From assembly GCF_048213115.1 (NCBI RefSeq), contig NZ_CP172404.1, positions 1,054,001 to 1,118,000 of the forward strand: a stretch of DNA of 64,000 nt. The letters run 5' to 3'. Below the pieces are notes generated by a model. It ran no database searches. It was given only the letters and a program-made list of their open reading frames with translations, and was not told where the DNA came from. Position numbers and translations under genes: made by a program. This document shows positions 33,543 to 40,717 of this stretch, piece by piece. This stretch comes from Niveibacterium terrae (GTDB taxonomy: Bacteria > Pseudomonadota > Gammaproteobacteria > Burkholderiales > Rhodocyclaceae). Within the stretch, counting starts at the first letter, position 1; each line of letters opens with the position of its first letter.

Positions 33543-34268
33543 GACGCGGTGAGGATGATCGTTCGAGCTGGCGACCACATGATCCGTTGGCGCTGGGACC
33601 AGAGCGATCCGTTTGGCGTGACGCCGCCGATCGAGAACCCCAGCGCCCTGGGCGCCTACACCTACAACCCGCGCTTCCCCGGTCAGGTCTATGATCGCGA
33701 ATCGAACCTGTTCCAGAACTGGAACCGCGACTACGATCCGGTGGTGGGGCGGTATGTGCAGAGCGACCCGATTGGGCTGGGAGGCGGGGTTAATACCTAT
33801 GGGTATGTAGGGGGAAACCCGCTGAACTATGTTGATGCAATGGGGCTAGACCGCGAGGTAATCTTCTGGAACCCATTGCCACATCCGGCCTCCGTCATGG
33901 GCCATGTCTCCTCACGTCAAGGTGATGGTTCAAATAACTCCTACGGAGAGAGCGGGTGGGACCGAACCTACCCCTCCGCTGATGCCTATATAAATCGGCA
34001 AACCGACGGTCTTGGTCGGGGAGGGATTGGTGCTGTTATTGCCTTGAATCATGAGCAAGATACTATTTTCGATCGCTGTATGGCTGCAGAGAAGAAAAAT
34101 TCCGGGTCATACAATGCAATGACAAACAACTGTACGTCGGCTGCGCAAGCATGCTTGATGGAGGCGAGGGTGAAAATCAATCCATCCATTTTGCCTAGCT
34201 CTTTCAGAGATGAACTATTCAAGAGCGGTTCCGTTAGGACTGTTAATTGGTACAGGCCGTCAAAATGA
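33489..34268 (+). CDS. orphan Rhs tip 2, possible papain-like toxin
   Basis: A 259-residue frame: a short leader from flank B, the core from YHLDAVRMIV to SDPIGL, and a ~140-residue tip. The tip has SVMGHVSSRQGDGS and, ~100 residues later, YNAMTNNCTSAAQACL. The His-then-Cys order with NNC resembles permuted papain-like (NlpC/P60 or LRAT-type) domains used as Rhs toxins. The fold call is inference. GTG start at 33489 without a good ribosome-binding site. Its stop overlaps the next gene by ATGA. Confidence 0.7.
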   Translation: MIPLGEILNCIKVIKYHLDAVRMIVRAGDHMIRWRWDQSDPFGVTPPIENPSALGAYTYNPRFPGQVYDRESNLFQNWNRDYDPVVGRYVQSDPIGLGGGVNTYGYVGGNPLNYVDAMGLDREVIFWNPLPHPASVMGHVSSRQGDGSNNSYGESGWDRTYPSADAYINRQTDGLGRGGIGAVIALNHEQDTIFDRCMAAEKKNSGSYNAMTNNCTSAAQACLMEARVKINPSILPSSFRDELFKSGSVRTVNWYRPSK

Positions 34269-34642
34269 AGTGTGCTAATGTCTTTCTTGTGTTTTTGGCC
34301 GCCTTGTGCGTGTTGGGCTTGTTCTCTGCAACCGGATATCGAATCGAGATTCGTTCCGACGCAAAGATATATTCTTCAAATGCGAACGCTCCATTCGAGG
34401 ACCGGGCGCTTTCAGCAACTATGGCGCAAGGAGGTGTGGTTTCTGTGTTTGGATGCTTCGACGACCAAACCGATGTCTATTTTTTGGTCGAACTTCCTTC
34501 TGGCGGAACTGGGTATCTATACGATCTGAAATATCGGGCGGTGAAGAGTTGGACTCTTACTACTTCGAAGGTTCGCAATTTTGTTCGTCACCCTATTGCG
34601 AGTTTGCAGTGCCTAATAATGGTTCCTGAGTTTGCTCGCTAA
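34265..34642 (+). CDS. putative immunity protein 2 (exported, SH3-like)
   Basis: A 125-residue protein with an N-terminal membrane or signal segment (VFLVFLAALCVLGLFSA) and a beta-rich body (YRIEIRSDAKIYSS, QGGVVSVFGCFDDQTDVYFL, GGTGYLYDLKY) reminiscent of SH3-type folds. ATGA overlap with tip 2. Periplasmic placement would suit immunity against a peptidoglycan- or envelope-acting toxin; inference. Confidence 0.6.
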   Translation: MKCANVFLVFLAALCVLGLFSATGYRIEIRSDAKIYSSNANAPFEDRALSATMAQGGVVSVFGCFDDQTDVYFLVELPSGGTGYLYDLKYRAVKSWTLTTSKVRNFVRHPIASLQCLIMVPEFAR

Positions 34643-34647
34643 ACGGA

Positions 34648-35538
34648 ATGGTCAGCCAGCAGGGCAACAATTCCACATGGATCAAGCTCGGGACGTGGAA
34701 CTTTGCGGCGGGGACGGCGAGCATATCGCTCGCGCCGAGCACGACCGGTTACGTGATTGCCGATGCGGTGCGCATGGTGCCCGCAAATGCGGCGGTCGCC
34801 ACGATGTCCTACGCCTATGCGGATCACCTCAATGCGGTGAGGATGATCGTACGAGCCAGCGACCAGGTGATCCGTTGGCGCTGGGATCTGAGCGATCCGT
34901 TTGGCGTGACGCCGCCGATCGAGAACCCCAGCGCTCTGGGCGCCTACACCTACAACCCGCGCTTCCCCGGGCAGGTCTATGATCGCGAATCGAACCTGTT
35001 CCAGAACTGGAACCGCGACTACGATCCGGTGGTGGGGCGGTATGTGCAGAGCGATCCGATAGGGCTGGAGGGGGGCATTAACCTGTATGCCTACGCGGAC
35101 GGGTCGCCTACGACGAAAACAGACCCAACTGGCTTCTCACCGAGTGGTTCTGGTAGCGGTTCAGGAAGTGGTGGGTCTCAAGGGCAGCAGTGTGATGGCG
35201 AGGACTGCAAGCAGACCTTGCTTGACTGCATGGCGCAGTGCATTCGTGCATACGACCCCCTCAATGACGAGTCCAAGATTGGGCTGACTGCCATTGGCGG
35301 CACATTCCCGAAATCGTGGGTTGGGTTACCGCGCGGGTTGCGCGGCGCAAGCCCCATGACCACCGTTCCGAGTGCTACAGCCCACGCGCTGGGTGGCGGT
35401 GGTGCCGGAACTTTGGGTGGTGCCGCACGCGGACTTGGTCGCCTTGCTTCTCCCGTATGGATTGGATATGGCGTCTACTTGTTCGGCATGGAGGGCTATT
35501 GCGCTGCTTCGTGTGCCAACAACAAGTGCGCGCACTGA
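34648..35538 (+). CDS. orphan Rhs tip 3 with extended core and Gly-rich membrane tip
   Basis: The longest core copy. Its first ~50 residues (NNSTWIKLGTWNFAAGT, TTGYVIADAVRMVP) match the golvesin C-terminal-like domain, then DHLNAVRMIVRASDQVIRW leads into the common core. The ~135-residue tip has a (GS)n linker, a Cys-rich helix (CKQTLLDCMAQC) and a Gly-rich hydrophobic helix pair, suggesting membrane insertion. It shows what preceded the core in the parental protein. The 5' end is still truncated. Confidence 0.72.
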   Translation: MVSQQGNNSTWIKLGTWNFAAGTASISLAPSTTGYVIADAVRMVPANAAVATMSYAYADHLNAVRMIVRASDQVIRWRWDLSDPFGVTPPIENPSALGAYTYNPRFPGQVYDRESNLFQNWNRDYDPVVGRYVQSDPIGLEGGINLYAYADGSPTTKTDPTGFSPSGSGSGSGSGGSQGQQCDGEDCKQTLLDCMAQCIRAYDPLNDESKIGLTAIGGTFPKSWVGLPRGLRGASPMTTVPSATAHALGGGGAGTLGGAARGLGRLASPVWIGYGVYLFGMEGYCAASCANNKCAH

Positions 35539-35547
35539 GAGGTGGTC

Positions 35548-35949
35548 ATGAGCATGTGGATTGCTGTGGTTGGTGCCGCTGCTTTAGTTGCCGTCGGCTT
35601 TGTGATCAGATCGAAAAAGGCGAGGCAATCTCTGTCGGCATTGGAGACGCGCGAAGCGCTCAGTGATGACGAGATATATCGACGTTTCTATGCGGCCAGT
35701 GGCCTCAGCAAGGCGGCGGTGATTGATGTTTGGCATGAGATTGCCTGCGTTCTGCGCGTGCCTGCTGAGCGCCTACAGCCCACCGACAGATTTGGCAAAG
35801 ACATTGGTGTTCACTGGGTTACGAGCGAAGAACTGGATGCCCTCGGAGTTGTGGCGCAAGAGCGGGCGAAGCGCCAAGGCTTGACAGTTGATTTGGCTTT
35901 GATTGAGACCGTGGATGACTATGTGAAGCGCCTTGCTCCTAGAAGTTGA
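35548..35949 (+). CDS. putative immunity protein 3 (acyl-carrier-like with anchor)
   Basis: A 133-residue protein with one N-terminal membrane segment (IAVVGAAALVAVGFVI) and a cytoplasmic-looking helical domain. VWHEIACVLRVPAERLQPTDRFGKDI and TVDDYVKRLAP resemble degenerate acyl-carrier-like proteins of the DUF1493 type, but there is no DSL serine site. AGGTGGTC precedes the ATG. It starts ten bases after the tip 3 stop. Confidence 0.55.
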   Translation: MSMWIAVVGAAALVAVGFVIRSKKARQSLSALETREALSDDEIYRRFYAASGLSKAAVIDVWHEIACVLRVPAERLQPTDRFGKDIGVHWVTSEELDALGVVAQERAKRQGLTVDLALIETVDDYVKRLAPRS

Positions 35950-35954
35950 AAACC

Positions 35955-35985
35955 CAGCAGCTACCCGCTTTGCGGGTGGCTGCTG
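35955..35985 (+). terminator. hairpin after immunity gene 3
   Basis: CAGCAGCTACCCGC-TTT-GCGGGTGGCTGCTG pairs over 13 of 14 bases and directly follows the stop codon. There is no T-tract. It may end the cassette transcript. Confidence 0.5.
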
Positions 35986-36002
35986 AAGAGAGAAGAGAAA
36001 CC

Positions 36003-36125
36003 AGGGGGGCAGATGCCGTCTTGGACGTCAAGCGCCGGATGGCCAAAGTCGGCCCTGAATGGCTCTCCGGAGAGCACGATGCCGTAGATCAGGCGCACCA
36101 GTTTTCTCATCGCCACCCCGGTCAT
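36003..36125 (-). pseudogene. IS110-like transposase C-terminal remnant (copy 2)
   Basis: Minus-strand reading gives VAMRKLVRLIYGIVLSGEPF then RADFGHPALDVQDGI, a better match to the IS110-type C terminus than copy 1. It is fused to Rhs core 4 at the same ALGAYTY point as copy 1 is to core 1, so these two junctions probably share one origin. Confidence 0.6.
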
Positions 36126-36126
36126 C

Positions 36127-36825
36127 GCCCTGGGCGCCTACACCTACAACCCGCGCTTCCCCGGCCAGGTCTATGATCGCGAATCGAACCTGTTCCAGAA
36201 CTGGAACCGCGACTACGACCCCGTGGTGGGGCGGTATGTGCAGAGCGACCCGATAGGGTTAGGAGGAGGGGTCAATACCTATGGGTATGTCGGGGGGAGC
36301 CCAATTTCGTATTACGACCCGTATGGTCTATGGGCGTGGGGCGACCCGATTCCGCAAGGCGTAGTCGATTTCTCGGCAGGCTTTGGCGATACGTTGTCGT
36401 TTGGTTTGACCAACTGGGCACGCAACCAGATGGGCACCAACGGGGCAGTGAACAAGTGCTCGGGTTACTACACCGCTGGTGAGGTGGCGGGCGTCGCCGT
36501 CGATACGGTCATAGGTGGCGCGGCGGGTTGGGAGGCAGCAGGAGCCAAGGGAGCCGGCAAGGAGTTCTCGCACTGGATTCCGAACCGCATGGGTGGTCCG
36601 CGTTCGAAGTGGAACGGCAATTACGTTTCAACGGCTGAGCATGCTTTGTCTGACCCGTACCGCTACCGATTCATTCCCAGGACTTGGAAGGCTGAAAACC
36701 CAATGCCGAACATGGCTCAGCAGCAATGGGATCGCATTCCAAATTTATACAAGGGTGCCGCTGCCGGTGGTGCATACGGGGCTGCGGGCGCTGCTATGAG
36801 CAGTGATTGCAGATGTCAGTTATGA
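36127..36825 (+). CDS. orphan Rhs tip 4 (paralogue of tip 10)
   Basis: A short core followed by a ~180-residue tip. The first ~100 tip residues (WAWGDPIPQGVVDFSAGFGD, EVAGVAVDTVIGGAAGWEA, EFSHWIPNRMGGPRSKWNG) differ from tip 10 at only a few positions. The last ~65 residues differ strongly. The pattern is typical of an Rhs pretoxin linker plus a variable toxin end. No start precedes the core; GTG at 36223 is inside it. ATGA overlap with the next gene. Confidence 0.7.
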   Translation, partial: ALGAYTYNPRFPGQVYDRESNLFQNWNRDYDPVVGRYVQSDPIGLGGGVNTYGYVGGSPISYYDPYGLWAWGDPIPQGVVDFSAGFGDTLSFGLTNWARNQMGTNGAVNKCSGYYTAGEVAGVAVDTVIGGAAGWEAAGAKGAGKEFSHWIPNRMGGPRSKWNGNYVSTAEHALSDPYRYRFIPRTWKAENPMPNMAQQQWDRIPNLYKGAAAGGAYGAAGAAMSSDCRCQL

Positions 36826-37256
36826 AATCCTTTATCGCCAGGTTGTTCGGCGCAGGCGCGAGACTGTCTGCGCTCGAAAAGATTATTCTTGATTGCGTGG
36901 AGAATCATTTGGATGCTCGTTTGCGCCAGTCATGGAATAGGCAGATTCAGGCAATTAACAAAATCCAGCGTTTGCCGGAGGGCGTTGAAGCCAACTTCTA
37001 CAGAATGAAGAGTGGTCGTTCCAGCTTTGACGAAGACTTGGCATTCCCGAACAAGACGACAGAACTGCTGGTTGCCAAGGTGCAAGTTGAACTCTCTGGT
37101 ATGGGGAGGTTGAATGCGAAGGTCTGGTGCGTTAAGGGATTCGTGTTCTCAATCGAGTACGGTGGCAGCGTGAGCTACTTCGAGGAGGCCACAGGCATGG
37201 ACCCTCTGCCGGAGTTCAGGCTTACATGCGAGCTGATGGCTGACTTGGCGGCATGA
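36822..37256 (+). CDS. putative immunity protein 4
   Basis: A 144-residue soluble protein. It aligns with the gene after tip 10 by pattern: LSALEKIILDCVENHLDARL against LPYERLVLDAWRASLLEEGQ, and VWCVKGFVFSIEYGG against IFLHRGRFFSIEFPK. The pair is clearly related but strongly diverged, mirroring their tips. No known family. ATGA overlap with tip 4. Confidence 0.68.
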   Translation: MKSFIARLFGAGARLSALEKIILDCVENHLDARLRQSWNRQIQAINKIQRLPEGVEANFYRMKSGRSSFDEDLAFPNKTTELLVAKVQVELSGMGRLNAKVWCVKGFVFSIEYGGSVSYFEEATGMDPLPEFRLTCELMADLAA

Positions 37257-37272
37257 TTCCGATGGGAGGTTT

Positions 37273-37325
37273 GCCGACAACGTTCCCCCGAGGCTTCCGA
37301 TTTGAAATCAAGCAGGTCAACGTGA
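37273..37325 (+). pseudogene. fragment of the gene seen intact at 45384
   Basis: The frame reads PTTFPRGFRFEIKQVN, matching STMFTRGIRFEVAQDV at the start of the gene at 45384. Each lies directly behind the immunity gene of a paralogous cassette (4 and 10). So the whole cassette 4 with a third gene was once copied, and that third gene was later cut off here. Confidence 0.6.
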
Positions 37326-37370
37326 CCTGCCCCCCCTTCTGGCCATGCCAGAGCCCAAAGGTGGTAGGTG

Positions 37371-37775
37371 ATGAGAAAATATTGGCGTGACAGCCTAAGC
37401 GACCCAACTCTCATCAAGGGATTGGTTACGGTAGTAATCGGTGACCTCGTGTGGGCAGTGTCGGTCGGACACCGGGAGACCTACTTCATAGCCCTGCTTG
37501 CGCAGTACATGACTCCGCTGTTTGCAGCAGCCGTGGCTACCTACTTCGATGCTCGTCGGCCAATTTTCAAAGGGATTGCATTGGGTGGCGCTGCGGCACT
37601 TGGGGCTGGCGTGGTAAGTCTCGCCTTTGAAGCGCTGGGGCGTGACGTTGATTTTCATGGGTTAGGGGGGGCGCTACTGGTGGCCACTCTTTCATTGCCA
37701 GTCTGCCTGTTGGCTTCTGCAATTGGGGGCGTCGCGGGGTGTGCCCTGAGCCACGCGTTGAAACGAAGCGACTAA
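37371..37775 (+). CDS. orphan membrane protein, putative immunity
   Basis: A 134-residue protein with four membrane segments (LIKGLVTVVIGDLVWAVSV, LLAQYMTPLFAAAVATYF, GIALGGAAALGAGVVSLAF, LVATLSLPVCLLASAIGG). No toxin tip precedes it; the upstream DNA is the decayed gene fragment. It may be an immunity gene whose toxin was lost, kept for protection. ATG at 37371 follows GGTAGG. Confidence 0.6.
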   Translation: MRKYWRDSLSDPTLIKGLVTVVIGDLVWAVSVGHRETYFIALLAQYMTPLFAAAVATYFDARRPIFKGIALGGAAALGAGVVSLAFEALGRDVDFHGLGGALLVATLSLPVCLLASAIGGVAGCALSHALKRSD

Positions 37776-37825
37776 CCGGACGCACAACATTTATGCCTAT
37801 GTGGGGGGCGATTTCTAGGAGCCGC

Positions 37826-37996
37826 CACTGTCAGATACCGTCTTGAAAATCAAGTTTCGGCAGGCAGAAATCAGCCCTGAACGGTTGGCCGGAACGCAGG
37901 ATCCCGTAGATCAGGAGCACCCGCTTTCTCATCGCTGCGCCGACCACGGCTTGGACTCATGGCTGGAAGCGAGCAGCCGTTCGCCAACGGTGTTCA
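37826..37996 (-). pseudogene. IS110-like transposase C-terminal remnant (copy 3)
   Basis: Minus-strand reading gives VVGAAMRKRVLLIYGILRSG, then QPFRADFCLPKLDFQDGI and a stop, an intact IS110-type C terminus. A frame stop lies just upstream, so only the last ~45 codons survive. It is longer than copies 1 and 2 and joins the Rhs core at the codons GATGCGGTG (DAV of DHLxAVR). Confidence 0.65.
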
Positions 37997-38657
37997 GATG
38001 CGGTGAGGATGATCGTTCGGGCCGGTGACCACATGATCCGTTGGCGCTGGGATCAGAGCGATCCGTTTGGCGTGACGCCGCCGATCGAGAACCCCAGCGC
38101 CCTGGGCGCCTACACCTACAACCCGCGCTTCCCCGGTCAGGTCTATGATCGCGAATCGAATCTGTTCCAGAACTGGAACCGCGATTATGATCCCGTGGTG
38201 GGGCGGTATGTGCAGAGCGATCCCATTGGGCTGCAGGGCGGGGTAAATACCTACAGCTATGTCGGGGGAAACCCGATAATGCTGTTTGATGCTCTAGGAT
38301 TGGAGCCGGAAAGGGGCCAGGGATTCTCGACGCATTACGGGAATTGGTGTGGAAGGAACTGGAGTGGAGGCCAATCAGGACCAAACATTCCGTCAAAACC
38401 GGCTGGACCGGTGGATGGTTTGGATGCCTGCTGCATGGCGCATGACTATTGCTATGCAAAGCTGGAAGGTAAGTCTTGTCCCCCTTTCTAAGAGGGATAA
38501 AAAGGAAGCCTTTAATCAATGTGACGCAGCTGTCGCCCAGTGTTCGAGAGCGTTGTCCAATAGCGGAGTGGGTTGGTCGCTGCTACCACAAAATGCGACT
38601 GACGCGCATTTCTATAAACAGAAATTGCAAAAAGTCTTCAGATGGGCGATAGGAAAA
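37997..38657 (+). pseudogene. orphan Rhs tip 5, phospholipase A2-like toxin, frameshifted
   Basis: After the full core the tip reads NWCGRNWSGGQSGP, then GPVDGLDACCMAHDYCYAK, the CCxxHDxC catalytic motif of secreted phospholipase A2. A stop follows at PPF. Removing one C from the C5 run at 38480-38484 restores the frame to PLSKRDKKEAFNQCDAAVAQC, the expected next PLA2 helix with paired cysteines. The frame then runs without a stop into the membrane protein behind it. So the gene is broken by a one-base expansion or an assembly error. Confidence 0.75.
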
Positions 38658-38942
38658 ATGGCTAAGCCTCATCCGGCGTTTATTTTTTCTTTGTCAATTG
38701 TGCATGCGCTTGGTGTGTTCATTGTTTGGTTGGTTGACCTAAAAAAAGATATCGCTCTTATTCCAACTCCGATATGGGTCGTGATGGCGTGGGCATGGTT
38801 GGCATGGCCAATAATATTTGTTGTGACTAAGAAATATTGGGCGGCGGCTGCGTCGTGTCTCGTTGGTGCAGTTCTTATTTTTCCAACGGCAACGACAGTT
38901 TGGTTTGCTACCTCCGTCTATCTCTTTGGATTCGCTCCGTGA
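38658..38942 (+). CDS. putative immunity protein 5 (membrane)
   Basis: A 94-residue protein with three membrane segments (FIFSLSIVHALGVFIVWLV, PIWVVMAWAWLAWPIIFVV, ASCLVGAVLIFPTATTVWF). It is AT-rich. AGGA lies four bases before ATG 38658, but the same frame is open into the end of the PLA2 tip, so it may be fused to it. A membrane immunity protein suits a toxin that attacks phospholipid; inference. Confidence 0.6.
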   Translation: MAKPHPAFIFSLSIVHALGVFIVWLVDLKKDIALIPTPIWVVMAWAWLAWPIIFVVTKKYWAAAASCLVGAVLIFPTATTVWFATSVYLFGFAP

Positions 38943-39008
38943 CACAGAGTTGTAAAGGGTCATGCTTGAGAATACAACTACTTCCGCGACTATGATCCGA
39001 ACACGGAA

Positions 39009-39184
39009 ACCCCTCGGGTCAGATACCGTCCTGAGAATCAAGTTTTTGTGAGCAAAAATCGGCCCTGAATGGCTCTCTGGAACGCACGATCCCATAGATC
39101 AGATGCACCCGCTTTCTCATCGCCGCACCGATCACGGTTTGGGCGCATGGCCGGAAGCGAGCAGCCGTTCGCCAGCGGTGTTCA
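39009..39184 (-). pseudogene. IS110-like transposase C-terminal remnant (copy 4)
   Basis: Minus-strand reading gives AMRKRVHLIYGIVRSREPF then RADFCSQKLDSQDGI and a stop. The junction with Rhs core 6 is at the same GATGCGGTG codons as in copy 3. Copies 3 and 4 share about 60 further bases (GAACGGCTGCTCGCTTCC on the minus strand). Confidence 0.62.
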
Positions 39185-39190
39185 GATGCG

Positions 39191-39802
39191 GTGCGCACGA
39201 TCGTACGCAGCAGCGACCACGCGATCCTCTGGCGCTGGGACCAGAGCGATCCGTTTGGCGTGACGCCGCCGATCGAGAACCCCAGCGCCCTGGGTGCCTA
39301 CACCTACAACCCGCGCTTCCCCGGGCAGGTCTATGATCGCGAATCGAACCTGTTCCAGAACTGGAACCGCGACTACGATCCCGTGGTGGGGCGGTATATG
39401 CAGAGCGACCCGATTGGACTACAGGGCGGAATGAATACTTATGCCTATGTCAATGGAAACCCGCTTCGATACGTAGACCCGCACGGATTAGACACCAACG
39501 AAGGACCAGAGGGGCCATACTCTACCGATCCGAAGGCGCATCTCCCTCTCCAGCCAAGACCTGCACCCAAAGGGCGAGACTACTGGCAACCAGTTTGCGA
39601 GGCAGCAGAAAAGGAACATGGACGCTGGATTAAGCCGGTATGCAAGGCGTGCGTGCGATATGTATGCGAGGAGACCATGGCTCGCCCGGCCTGCTGCTCT
39701 GTTCGGAAATGCCAATGCATGGCTGAAAAAGGAGAGGATCAAATTGGAGTCGCACAATGCTTCTCAGACTTTGCTTTCTGTGTCGGAAGATTAAAGAAAT
39801 AG
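39191..39802 (+). CDS. orphan Rhs tip 6 (Cys-rich)
   Basis: A 203-residue frame with nearly complete core, then a ~105-residue tip with a Pro-rich linker (HLPLQPRPAPKGRDYW) and a Cys-rich end (KPVCKACVRYVCEE, PACCSVRKCQCMAEK). No known family. The first in-frame start lies inside the core. The tip is followed 10 bases later by a small membrane gene. Confidence 0.68.
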   Translation: MRTIVRSSDHAILWRWDQSDPFGVTPPIENPSALGAYTYNPRFPGQVYDRESNLFQNWNRDYDPVVGRYMQSDPIGLQGGMNTYAYVNGNPLRYVDPHGLDTNEGPEGPYSTDPKAHLPLQPRPAPKGRDYWQPVCEAAEKEHGRWIKPVCKACVRYVCEETMARPACCSVRKCQCMAEKGEDQIGVAQCFSDFAFCVGRLKK

Positions 39803-39812
39803 GAGTACATTG

Positions 39813-40217
39813 ATGCGCAATCACACTTTACCAACAACATTGTTGGCTCTATTCTCTGGTATTTTAATCGGCGTGGCGGCGACGTGCTTTTTGGCTCGAC
39901 AAGCATCAGCGCGGCGCGATGCGTTACTGGTCAATATATACCAAGGTTTGGCCGGAGCTCGTTCAGTGGCTTACGAAAGCGAATGGCGATATGCAGAAGC
40001 ATATGCCAATCAGATGAGTGTCGTAATGCTCATGGAGCACGCAAAGGAAGCCGTCGGATTTGATCTGATTCCGTGGTCGCTATCGACGCCCTTTTCGTCT
40101 GCGATGCAGTCGCTAGTCATGCCAGTACCCAATACAAGCTGGCCGCAGGCAGAGATTGCAACTCAGAGAGCTCGCTTGACGAATCTACGAAGGCTGTCGA
40201 CATGCGAAGTACGTTAG
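39813..40217 (+). CDS. putative immunity protein 6 (membrane-anchored)
   Basis: A 134-residue protein with one N-terminal membrane segment (LLALFSGILIGVAATCFLA) and a helical exported domain (ARSVAYESEWRYAEAYANQ). ATG at 39813 follows AGGAG. No known family. Its place right after tip 6 makes it the likely cognate immunity protein. Confidence 0.6.
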   Translation: MRNHTLPTTLLALFSGILIGVAATCFLARQASARRDALLVNIYQGLAGARSVAYESEWRYAEAYANQMSVVMLMEHAKEAVGFDLIPWSLSTPFSSAMQSLVMPVPNTSWPQAEIATQRARLTNLRRLSTCEVR

Positions 40218-40273
40218 TCCGGTTTGGCCAATCCATCAACGCGTACTCCTAATCCTCAAGGGCTGTAGCTAAA

Positions 40274-40651
40274 ATGAAATTGAATGCCATGACATGGTTG
40301 GGGCTTGTGACTGCAAGTGGAAGTTTTGCGCTTGTGGTGGGGGTTTTTGTTGGGCAGCATTTTGCAGTGCTCGGCTTTGAAGAGAAACTGAATGTTGTGC
40401 AGGCAAATTTGGCGCTGGCAAACTATTCGGGGTACAGAGATATCGCGATTGGAATCAGGGCGGGAAAATACAGGTCGATGATATGCAGCGCAGAATTTTC
40501 GGCGACTTCCAATCTTGAAACGCTTAGTGCTTGCCTGGCAGATGCGCAGTGTCGAAGATCTATTGTGGGGAAAACTAGGGAATTTGCTCCGGAAGCGTTA
40601 GGCGAAGCCCCTTCTGTGATTGCGCGTCGTGAAAAGTGTGAAGCGGATTGA
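40274..40651 (+). CDS. second membrane-anchored protein, orphan immunity candidate
   Basis: A 125-residue protein with an N-terminal segment (LGLVTASGSFALVVGVFVG) and a helical domain (QANLALANYSGYRDIAIGIR) rich in paired cysteines. The layout resembles the immunity candidate at 31539. It lies second behind tip 6, so it may belong to a lost tip. Confidence 0.55.
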   Translation: MKLNAMTWLGLVTASGSFALVVGVFVGQHFAVLGFEEKLNVVQANLALANYSGYRDIAIGIRAGKYRSMICSAEFSATSNLETLSACLADAQCRRSIVGKTREFAPEALGEAPSVIARREKCEAD

Positions 40652-40717
40652 TTCATTGCACAGTGGCAATATGCCCAAGACGCTAAGTTTTTATAAACTC
40701 GGTAGCCCGGCTTTGCG

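Noticed and set aside
33350..33578. Minus-strand frame MQFKISPKGITELRRG... in repeat B as a gene
   Set aside because: It recurs in all repeat B copies but is cut differently in each and matches no known protein; treated as part of a repeat, not a gene.
37756..37800. GACTAACCGGACGCACAAC after the orphan membrane gene as an attC left end
   Set aside because: No GTTRRRY core follows within 60-150 bases; the IS110 remnant begins instead.
40195..40270. ACGTTAGTCC after the gene at 39813 as another attC site
   Set aside because: The GTTAG is part of the last codons and stop of that gene; no matching inverse core or L-box lies within attC distance.
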